The notes beneath the pieces were generated by a model. The model had not been told where the DNA came from, searched no databases, and saw only the letters and a list, made by a program, of their open reading frames with translations. Both the position numbers and the translations under genes were made by a program. Below are positions 1-5,117 of a stretch of 5,117 nt of DNA, piece by piece. The stretch is from an uncultured Armatimonadota bacterium (lineage in GTDB: Bacteria > Armatimonadota > Armatimonadia > Armatimonadales > Armatimonadaceae), in assembly GCA_903924445.1 (NCBI GenBank), contig CAIYBQ010000528.1, positions 1-5,117 of the forward strand, written 5' to 3'. Every line of letters begins with the position of its first letter. The first letter of the stretch is position 1.

Positions 1-768
1 CGCTGGTCCACCAAGGCTGTCGAGTGCATCCTCGAGACGCATGTTCGTACAGGTGAACAGCGGCGTGTCCTGCAGCGTGTAGAGGCTGGATTCGGTCTCG
101 CGCAGCTCCTGGACCAAGTCGAGGAAGTCGCTTGGTTCATCCGTTTCGAAGGCAACGATGAACTCATAGTCATCGATGCCAAAGCTGTAGGTCGTGTTCA
201 AGCGGATCGATGGATATTTGCGTCCCACTTCGATGTGCTCATCCATGATGCCTTGGCGGGCGTGGTGCGAGAGCTTGTACCAAGGGCGTGTCTTGATGAA
301 TGGGTAGACGAAGAGGTACTTGGCTTCACTTGGGTCGATGACAAGGCGCTCTTCCTCTTCGGTTGCATCCTCGACGCCGCGAATTTCGTAAACAGACCGC
401 TTCGTTTGGGAGAAGAAGGAATAGGCGATGTTCAGGTAGCCGCCCATACGGGTCTTGGCGATGGCGGTGGACATTTCCGTGAAGGCATCCGGTGTCTCCG
501 CGATCTGCCAAAGCAAGAGCTCGGAGTCCGCACGCGTGCCCATCAGGCTGTAGGGGCGCATCAGCATCCGGCGGTTGAACGACCGAATGACATCTGCGAG
601 CTCTAGCTTCTGCTCTGCCTGCTCCTCTGCCGGGAGACGTCTCCAGACGGGATCGACCTTATAGAAGGCAAATCGCACGTATTGACGGCGCGCCAGCATC
701 TTGTTACGCTCCTGCTGTGCGGCGGTTGGTGGCTGAGGCGCTGTTGGCTGTGATGATTTCGGTCTCAT
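1..768 (-). CDS. hemQ: HemQ-like coproheme decarboxylase (chlorite dismutase family), 3' end cut by window
   Basis: Translating the minus strand from the ATG at 766-768 gives 256 codons without a stop up to the window edge. The family removes two propionate carboxyls from coproheme with peroxide to give heme b, the last step of the coproporphyrin-dependent heme pathway in the cytoplasm. Seen: a Pro/Gln-rich N-terminus (residues 1-22), then the ferredoxin-like body. The motif YPFIKTRPWY at 155-164 carries the tyrosine that acts as catalytic radical in HemQ (Y155). MDEHIEVGRKY (175-185) carries the proximal heme histidine H178. SFGIDDYEFIVAFETD (195-210) and the end DTPLFTC are typical of the family. 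By eye, the distal Arg of true chlorite dismutases aligns with L190, which argues against chlorite breakdown. Only a few C-terminal residues should be missing. The Shine-Dalgarno before the ATG is poor; see the internal site at 709-713. Family assignment is firm, the HemQ role likely. Confidence 0.9.
   Translation of the reverse strand, partial: MRPKSSQPTAPQPPTAAQQERNKMLARRQYVRFAFYKVDPVWRRLPAEEQAEQKLELADVIRSFNRRMLMRPYSLMGTRADSELLLWQIAETPDAFTEMSTAIAKTRMGGYLNIAYSFFSQTKRSVYEIRGVEDATEEEERLVIDPSEAKYLFVYPFIKTRPWYKLSHHARQGIMDEHIEVGRKYPSIRLNTTYSFGIDDYEFIVAFETDEPSDFLDLVQELRETESSLYTLQDTPLFTCTNMRLEDALDSLGGPA
709..713 (-). promoter_or_regulatory. Possible ribosome binding site for a shorter hemQ start
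   Basis: On the minus strand AGGAG lies 9 nt before the in-frame ATG at 697-699 (Met24). The first ATG at 768 has no comparable site at normal distance (an AGGA lies about 15-16 nt upstream). The conserved part of the protein begins just after Met24 (ARRQYVRFAFYKVDP), and residues 1-22 are low-complexity. A 233-residue start is therefore a real alternative. I kept the longer start because low-complexity N-terminal tails are common in this family. Confidence 0.35.
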
Positions 769-1179
769 TGGGCTACTGTCATTCCTGTATGCGGTGCCAA
801 TATACTTGACACTCTGCCGCGGCATCCGTACAAATTACAATACCGGATGAATACTGGTATTCATACGGGCATAGTGCCGGCGAATTGTCATGTCATTACT
901 AGCACGATGTGTGCCGGGCGTGTTGACAGCCATCAGAAGATAGAAACTCTACATGATTGGATAGGTTCCCAATTTGAAGCTGTGGTCATGCGGTTCATGC
1001 ACATCAAGTTTAATGCAGTCATGGTCGATGTTGCTTGCTGATTGCACATACTTACTACGATGCATATTTTAGTGATGTAAATGAAAAGCCTTTCTGGCTA
1101 GATCTTAGGGTGGTTCCTCCGAGCGACAGTGGTTGCTCCTCGCGCTGTGCGCAGATATGCGGCTCACGTCACAGAAGAG
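769..1179. other. Non-coding intergenic stretch between hemQ and the glpQ-isomerase unit
   Basis: I find no convincing gene here on either strand. The open frames are short, lack ribosome sites and family resemblance, and one of them (from 1035) runs straight through the terminator and the end of the isomerase gene. No tRNA T-arm signature was seen. The stretch should hold the hemQ promoter, reading leftward. Within it, TATATT about 35 bp before the hemQ ATG is a possible -10 box, but no -35 box sits at normal spacing. The one clear structure is the inverted repeat at 843-868. Confidence 0.6.
843..868. promoter_or_regulatory. 26-bp inverted repeat upstream of hemQ, candidate operator
   Basis: Two 12-base arms around a TG centre pair at 11 of 12 positions; the only mismatch is G846 with A865. 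The inner 18 bp (847-864, ATGAATAC-TG-GTATTCAT) are perfectly paired. It lies about 75-100 bp upstream of the hemQ start in non-coding DNA. No T-run follows on either strand, so a terminator is unlikely. The size and dyad symmetry fit a binding site for a dimeric regulator. Which regulator, and whether it acts on hemQ, cannot be told from the sequence. Confidence 0.4.
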
Positions 1180-1223
1180 AAAAAATGAAAAAAACCACCC
1201 GGAGGGAAGACCACCGGGCGGTT
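1180..1223 (-). terminator. Rho-independent terminator after the isomerase gene
   Basis: Read on the minus strand, a 10-bp stem (AACCGCCCGG with CCGGGTGGTT, one G-U pair) closes an 11-nt loop. The stem runs directly into seven T, then CA, then a second T-run. It starts 22 nt past the isomerase stop codon. In the plus direction no T-run follows the hairpin, so it serves the leftward transcript and insulates hemQ from it. Confidence 0.9.
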
Positions 1224-1245
1224 ACATACTTCGATACGACGACGC

Positions 1246-2139
1246 TTAGCGCGCTGTGCGAATCTTCTCGAGCAGCTTCTTTGTGGCTTTGATGCCATCT
1301 GGCTCGCTGAGCTTACTTCCTTCGTACTCGATGCCTACGAAGCCGGTGTAGCCAGCATCACCGACAATCTTCATCATCTTGTAGTAGTCGGTATGTGTCT
1401 CATCGCCCTTGTCATCAAAGTCATGACTCTTCGCGCTGACACCCTTGGCAAATGCCATCATTTCTGTGACGCCAAGGTAGCGGTCATATTCCTGGTTGTT
1501 GCCGAGGCGGAAGTTGCCAAAGTCTGGAAGCGTACCGCAACGCTTGTTGCCGACCTTCTTCATCACTTCTGTCAGCCACTTGCCGTTGCTTGACAGGCCA
1601 CCATGGTTCTCAACGATGATGTTGATCTTCATCTTGGAGCCGTATTCGGTCAGGCGTGCAAGGCCATCGGCTGCGAGGTCGCGCTGTTGTTCCCACGTAC
1701 CTGTGCTGTAAGCGTTGACACGGATGGAATGGCATCCAAGGAACTTTGCTGCATCCACCCACTTGTAGTGGTTCTCAACCGCTTGCTTGCGCTTGGTTTC
1801 ATCCGGGTTTCCAAGCTCGCCTTCGCCATCACACATGATGAGGACATTGGTGAGACCGTAATCCGATGAGCGCTTCTTCAGCTCCTTGAGATAGGTCTGG
1901 TCGGTGGCTTTGTCTTTCCAGAACTGGTTGACATACTCCAGGCCTTCACAGCCATATTCCTCGCGCGCAACGCGTGCAAAGTCAAGATTGTCCATCTTCT
2001 TTTCGAAGAGGGCTTTGTGAAGTGACCATTCGGCCAGCGAAATCTTGAACTTCTGGGCAGGTGCTGCCATCAGCTTAGGGGCAGCTGCAGCGCTTGCGGT
2101 GAGTGCAAGAGTTGATGTGATGAAACGGCGTCGATCCAT
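1246..2139 (-). CDS. Tat-exported sugar phosphate isomerase/epimerase-like TIM-barrel protein
   Basis: This 297-residue protein belongs to the xylose-isomerase-like TIM-barrel family (AP endonuclease family 2 fold). Seen: an N-terminal twin-arginine signal (DRRRFITS, residues 2-9), an alanine-rich hydrophobic stretch and a possible APA-Q cleavage site near residue 28, so export in folded form is likely. Candidate divalent-metal ligands occur in the expected order on the last strands: E177 with H179 (VENHGG), D206 (LPDFGNF), H239 (KSHDF) and E271 (GIEYEG). The substrate cannot be read from sequence; relatives act on sugars, keto-inositols or hydroxypyruvate. The start is supported by AAAGGA 8 nt before the ATG. 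It begins 39 bp after the glpQ stop and ends just before a strong terminator, so it is the last gene of the glpQ transcript. The frame shows no damage. Confidence 0.88.
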   Translation of the reverse strand: MDRRRFITSTLALTASAAAAPKLMAAPAQKFKISLAEWSLHKALFEKKMDNLDFARVAREEYGCEGLEYVNQFWKDKATDQTYLKELKKRSSDYGLTNVLIMCDGEGELGNPDETKRKQAVENHYKWVDAAKFLGCHSIRVNAYSTGTWEQQRDLAADGLARLTEYGSKMKINIIVENHGGLSSNGKWLTEVMKKVGNKRCGTLPDFGNFRLGNNQEYDRYLGVTEMMAFAKGVSAKSHDFDDKGDETHTDYYKMMKIVGDAGYTGFVGIEYEGSKLSEPDGIKATKKLLEKIRTAR

Positions 2140-2178
2140 TTTTGAAGTCCTTTACTTTGACACAGAGAGTTTGCGTAA

Positions 2179-3222
2179 TCAGTTCTGTGCCTTACGATTC
2201 AGCTTTCTGACGAACACGACAACTTTGTCAGGATGGTCACTAAAGATACCATCTGCACCGACATCCACAAACACTGCCTGAAGCAGTTCATCGAACGTCT
2301 TGGAAAACGTTGGGAGTGCATCGTAGCGGGCGGTGTACGGATGCACCTGAAGGCCTCGCGCTTTTGCATTCTTGGCGATGGCGTTTATTTTAAGTTTTCC
2401 ATCTACGACTCCTTCGATTAATTGATTAATCCAGGGGCCAATGCCATCGGCGACCTTTGCGATTTCATCCAGTCCGGAGGGCTGCAGGAGCTTGTCGTAA
2501 TCCGTAGAGCTCTCTTTATCTGCGTTGGGTGTTGTCAACTGGATAAGAAGGCCATTCCATCCAAGCTCATTTCGGAGCCGCTTAGTCTCGGCAAAGTCGA
2601 AGCACTGAACATAGCACTTGTCAGCCTTGGTTTTATAGCCGTATTTCCATAGCACATCAATGACGGCTTTGCTGATGTCGCGGCCTTCACTGCGATGCCA
2701 CTCTGGGTTTTTGATCTCAGGGTAAATGCCGATGTTTTTGCCGGTACTTTTGTTGAGTCCCTGAATGAGCTCAATCTCCTCAGCAAGAGTTGGAATCGTA
2801 AAGCCTGGGATGCCTATGGGAAAACGATTCGGGAAGACAGCCTTCCCGGTGGTCGGATCAAAGCGCTCGGATATGGCAAGTGTCTTTAGTTCTGCAAGTG
2901 TGAAGTCGATAGCGTAAAAGCGGCCATCCTTGCGCTTGCGGGTTGGATACTTAGTTGCGACATCGGAAATCGTATCGATGTACGTGTCATGCACGACGAT
3001 TGGGATGTTGTCCTTTGACAGGACACAGTCTGGCTCGATGAAATCCGCGCCCATTTGATAAGCCATCGCGATAGCAGGAAGAGTGTGCTCAGGGAGGTAG
3101 GCGCTGGCACCCCGGTGTGCGATGACAATCTGTCGCTTTGGTGTCTGAGGTTTTCCCTGGTTTTGAACCGGGGTGTGGGAGAAGAGTGCGGTTATCCCGA
3201 GTGCTGCGAGGAGGGTGTTCAT
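2179..3222 (-). CDS. glpQ: Exported glycerophosphodiester phosphodiesterase, GlpQ type
   Basis: The family hydrolyses glycerophosphodiesters (deacylated phospholipid headgroups) to glycerol-3-phosphate plus an alcohol, with a metal ion. The 347 residues match the length of periplasmic GlpQ (about 350). Seen: IAHRGASAYLPEHT (residues 34-47) with catalytic H36 and R37; ADFIEPDCVLSKD (59-71) with metal ligands E63 and D65; VVHD with catalytic H78; YPEIK with a third acidic ligand, E169; and a closing GADGIFSDHPD. The N-terminus (MNTLLAALGITALFSHT) is hydrophobic but has no positive charge ahead of the core, so it is an atypical signal peptide. The ATG overlaps the TGA that ends the glpT remnant, the mark of former translational coupling. 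A purine-rich AAGGGA lies about 13 nt upstream, rather far. The gene is intact although its transporter neighbour is dead. The isomerase gene follows after 39 bp. Confidence 0.92.
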   Translation of the reverse strand: MNTLLAALGITALFSHTPVQNQGKPQTPKRQIVIAHRGASAYLPEHTLPAIAMAYQMGADFIEPDCVLSKDNIPIVVHDTYIDTISDVATKYPTRKRKDGRFYAIDFTLAELKTLAISERFDPTTGKAVFPNRFPIGIPGFTIPTLAEEIELIQGLNKSTGKNIGIYPEIKNPEWHRSEGRDISKAVIDVLWKYGYKTKADKCYVQCFDFAETKRLRNELGWNGLLIQLTTPNADKESSTDYDKLLQPSGLDEIAKVADGIGPWINQLIEGVVDGKLKINAIAKNAKARGLQVHPYTARYDALPTFSKTFDELLQAVFVDVGADGIFSDHPDKVVVFVRKLNRKAQN

Positions 3223-4078
3223 AATGAGGTTGCTTTCCCTTTCAAAGTCAAGGAACTTAAGAATAAGGTGAGGATGCAGCAGACTGCCATCACAGAGAAG
3301 ACACCATTCCAGCCAATTTTGTCAGCGATGGCTCCAAGGCCGGTTCCGGCGATTGATGTACCGAAGATGCAACCAACAAAGCCGTTAAAGCCTGATGCGG
3401 TGGTGACTGCTTCATTCGGGACGAGGTCAAGAGCGTGGAGTCCATAGGTACATATTGTAAAGAACGACCCTAATGAGGATGACCCGCGTGGAGACCTCCC
3501 GTTCGTGTTCAGGGGTGTAGCCATCCGGGATGTCACTCCGATGCAAAACTACAGGTGGGGGCCCCCAGGATTGCGGAGTATCTCGAATCAGAAACAGTGA
3601 AGCGATAGCAATGACGATTGTGACTGCGGAATTCGCATTGAACTTGGCGCATCACATATGGATGTGGTGGACACCGACGAGAGCGATTTGTGGTGCAAGT
3701 CCGCCACCGATCCGTCACCGACAATGTGTTTGACATTCCAGTAGCTGACGGCGCGTTCATGTCCCTTCTGGCTAACCCAGTGCGTGAGGGGCTTTGCGCT
3801 GGGCGGGCAGCACATCCCTTGAATTCAACCATTGAGTGCATAAAGAATGTTGAGGGGCAGCGCGGTTTGGAGCGATTGGAGACGGTGCCCATGAAGAACT
3901 TGAATACTCCAAAGGTGAGGGGCAGTCAGGTCATCGGGAGCCCGAAGTCAGCCTTTGCGTACTGCGGGTAGGCATCCATGATGTCAGGGATGGCAAGGGA
4001 AAAGTTTTTCCGGATGAGATAGGAAGATGCGTAGCCTACGAAGTTGCCGGCAAAGACTTAAAGTCGAAGGCGTTTTTA
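3219..4078 (-). pseudogene. glpT: Decayed glycerol-3-phosphate transporter (GlpT, OPA family of MFS)
   Basis: Intact GlpT exchanges glycerol-3-phosphate for phosphate across the inner membrane (about 450 residues, 12 helices). Pieces aligned by eye to E. coli GlpT recalled from memory cover it in order. 4078-3860: GYASSYLIRKNFSLAIPD, keeping the Arg45 equivalent, then FFMGTVSNRSKPR. 3859-3720, next frame: QGMCCPP, THWVSQK and AVSYWNV. 3708-3484, third frame: GGGLAPQIALVGV and FLIRDTPQSWGPPP. 3473-3219: GLHALDLVPNEAV to the final TGA. Damage: in-frame stops at 4076-4078, 4058-4060, 3926-3928, 3825-3827 and 3652-3654; a deletion of about 82 nt after 3860; an 11-nt duplication at 3709-3719; and a deletion of about 340 nt at 3461-3484 that removes the Arg269 region. 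The last three each shift the frame. No start codon is recognisable. The damage is too widespread for sequencing error. Confidence 0.92.
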
Positions 4079-4155
4079 ATCAGAAGTAACACGTTAAGGA
4101 GCCACGGGCGCGGGGTGTGATGTGGACAGAAGAATACCTAGCATCGTCAAGTTTG

Positions 4156-4857
4156 TTAGGGCCATATCGGGCGCTTTCCTGCATCCGACCGGATATCAAA
4201 GCGGTGTCCTATGTACAGGATGTTGTTTGTATCGCAGTAGTGCTCGAGGGTTGTAAACCACTCCGGGGCGGATGGTCGACGGTGGGGGCCAGCTTCAGGA
4301 GCGGCAAAGCAGATGTCAATGCCATCGCGTGGCAGTGTGGAGATCGGACCCAGCAGCGGCTCGCAGTTTACAAACGTAACGAACCTTTCTTGTACGGAAT
4401 GGAGATACTCAGCTCTCCACGCGTATTCATCGGATTCGACAGTGACTCCGACACAAAGATTACGATGCTGCGGTCGATCAGCGAGTATGAAATGCATGCG
4501 TTCCGGGCGTTTGGTGAGGATGAAGTAGATGTGTTGTGGATGCTCGTAAATTGCATCTAGCACAGCGTTGATCTGTGTCTCCGAAAAGTGGTCATGGAAC
4601 AGATCACTCATCGCATCGACAAAGATCCTGCGCGGGTGCCGATAGCTTGCTATGTCTAGTAGGCGAGCATCATGGAAGATCGGCAAGAACCCATTGCTGT
4701 AGGTAGGAATCCCGCGTCGCATCAGAAAGAGGGACGTTGTTTCCGCATAGCAATAGCGGCAGGCATCCGAGACTTTCGTACAGCCGGTGGTTGGGTTCCA
4801 AGGGGTCCACTTGGCCGTAGATGTCAAGATTTGATGGATGTACGTTTGTTTCAGCAT
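4156..4857 (-). CDS. DUF5131 (phage Gp37/Gp68-like) three-Cys-motif protein, C-terminus atypical
   Basis: This 233-residue ORF is of the DUF5131 family, first named from phage genes, of uncertain biochemical role. Its three-cysteine cluster resembles radical-SAM sites, and many members pair with a partner called TcmP. Seen: WNPTTGCTKVSDACRYCYAE (20-39) with C26, C33 and C36 (C-x6-C-x2-C); RRIFVDAMSDLFHDHF (76-91); FILTKRPERM (112-121); GVTVES (137-142); CEPLLGPI (165-172). Past about residue 182 it departs from the pattern I recall: AAPEAG stands where relatives have a Gly-Gly-Glu motif, and the usual PFFFKQWG end is missing, with ILYIGHRFD and a short tail instead. The ATG has no clear Shine-Dalgarno. 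It lies 77 bp before the recognisable glpT remnant. It may be a living divergent member or a recently truncated gene; the full-length open frame favours a gene. Confidence 0.75.
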   Translation of the reverse strand: MLKQTYIHQILTSTAKWTPWNPTTGCTKVSDACRYCYAETTSLFLMRRGIPTYSNGFLPIFHDARLLDIASYRHPRRIFVDAMSDLFHDHFSETQINAVLDAIYEHPQHIYFILTKRPERMHFILADRPQHRNLCVGVTVESDEYAWRAEYLHSVQERFVTFVNCEPLLGPISTLPRDGIDICFAAPEAGPHRRPSAPEWFTTLEHYCDTNNILYIGHRFDIRSDAGKRPIWP

Positions 4858-4994
4858 TCTACTAAATCACTAATGCGATTTCGATAGATTAAGTTCTTGT
4901 GAAAATACCTATATTTTTGCTTGCATGTGTTCTTCTGTGGCTGTATTCTTCTCCTTGCGTCCGATGCCCAAGTGCCTCGGAAGCGGATTGAAGC
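4858..4994. other. AT-rich intergenic DNA upstream of the DUF5131 gene
   Basis: No gene can be supported here. On the minus strand all three frames stay open for 30 or more codons before reaching stops. One gives SEALGHRTQGEEYSH, loosely reminiscent of a tyrosine recombinase C-terminus, but no upstream part of such an enzyme joins to it. Base composition is AT-richer than in the rest of the window. The DUF5131 promoter should lie here, but no pair of -35 and -10 boxes at normal spacing stood out. Confidence 0.5.
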
Positions 4995-5117
4995 CTAGTC
5001 TTCTAGCAGTTTTTTACATACAAGATAGTGTGCATCCATTGTCAGAATCCACGTTCTTTGAGGATCAATGATGGTGGTTATGCCTAGTAACTTTTTAGCA
5101 GATGTTTTGATTTTATC
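4995..5117 (-). CDS. C-terminal end of an unrecognised ORF, 5' end beyond the window
   Basis: Reading in from the right edge on the minus strand, 40 codons are open up to a TAG at 4995-4997. The peptide includes KKLLGITTIIDPQRTWILTM and ends CKKLLED. It has a normal mix of charged and hydrophobic residues, but I recognise no family. A run this short can occur by chance. It lies 137 bp before the DUF5131 start on the same strand, which is where a partner gene of that protein might be expected, though nothing in the peptide shows this. Confidence 0.3.
   Translation of the reverse strand, partial: DKIKTSAKKLLGITTIIDPQRTWILTMDAHYLVCKKLLED

Noticed and set aside
235..606. 123-codon plus-strand open frame
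   Set aside because: It is antisense to hemQ, where the minus-strand protein is unmistakable.
806..834. Plus-strand promoter-like TTGACA, 17-bp spacer, TACAAA
   Set aside because: The -10 is a poor match and no gene lies downstream on the plus strand, so it is probably chance.
1141..1260. CGCGCTGTGCG occurring at 1141-1151 and 1250-1260
   Set aside because: Two short copies, one inside the isomerase coding end, with no further copies or flanking structure; likely coincidence.
2416..2431. 16-bp palindrome GATTAAT-TG-ATTAATC
   Set aside because: It sits inside glpQ and follows from the codons for Ile-Asn-Gln-Leu-Ile, so no regulatory role is supported.
3556..3567. Perfect palindrome TGGGGGCCCCCA
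   Set aside because: It lies in the Trp-Gly-Pro-Pro-Pro codons of the glpT remnant and is explained by composition.
3533..3892. 119-codon minus-strand open frame as a separate gene
   Set aside because: Its first dozen residues are GlpT-like, but the rest is an out-of-frame reading of the glpT pseudogene.
4117..4560. 147-codon plus-strand open frame
   Set aside because: It lies antisense to the DUF5131 gene, whose frame shows clear family motifs, and has no recognisable domain of its own.
4855..4994. Integrase-like peptide SEALGHRTQGEEYSH on the minus strand
   Set aside because: The match is a few residues only, the frame is closed upstream by a TAG, and no other recombinase motif is present.

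Overview
All four genes and the two gene remnants I can support lie on the minus strand, so the window reads right to left. Base composition is near-balanced on the left and clearly AT-richer in the last 250 bases. A HemQ/chlorite-dismutase-family protein, a Tat-exported sugar isomerase and a GlpQ-type phosphodiesterase together suggest a diderm environmental bacterium. The style of the proteins suggests Acidobacteriota (Terriglobia-like), but this is an impression from protein style only and not a proof.

Layout from right to left. The AT-rich right edge (4858-5117) holds only the tail of an unrecognised ORF (4995-5117). Next is a 233-aa DUF5131 (phage Gp37/Gp68-like, three-Cys motif) gene whose C-terminus looks worn or replaced. 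Then comes a strongly decayed glpT (glycerol-3-phosphate antiporter) pseudogene, 3219-4078. It can be read across three frames and carries five in-frame stops, two deletions and an 11-bp tandem duplication. Its surviving stop overlaps the start of an intact exported glycerophosphodiester phosphodiesterase (glpQ, 2179-3222). A Tat-signal sugar phosphate isomerase/epimerase-like TIM barrel (1246-2139) follows after 39 bp and ends at a strong Rho-independent terminator (1180-1223). A 477-bp non-coding stretch with a long inverted repeat (843-868) separates this unit from a nearly complete coproheme decarboxylase (hemQ) that runs off the left edge.

How it fits together: the ancestral unit was probably glpT-glpQ-isomerase. 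It would cut glycerophosphodiesters outside the cytoplasm, import the glycerol-3-phosphate, and process something (perhaps the released alcohol or sugar) with the isomerase. The transporter is dead, but both exported enzymes kept intact frames and key residues. The hemQ gene is a separate heme-synthesis unit. I see no CRISPR array, tRNA, rRNA or intact mobile element. The most informative content is the transporter relic and the isolated, possibly decaying DUF5131 gene beside it.
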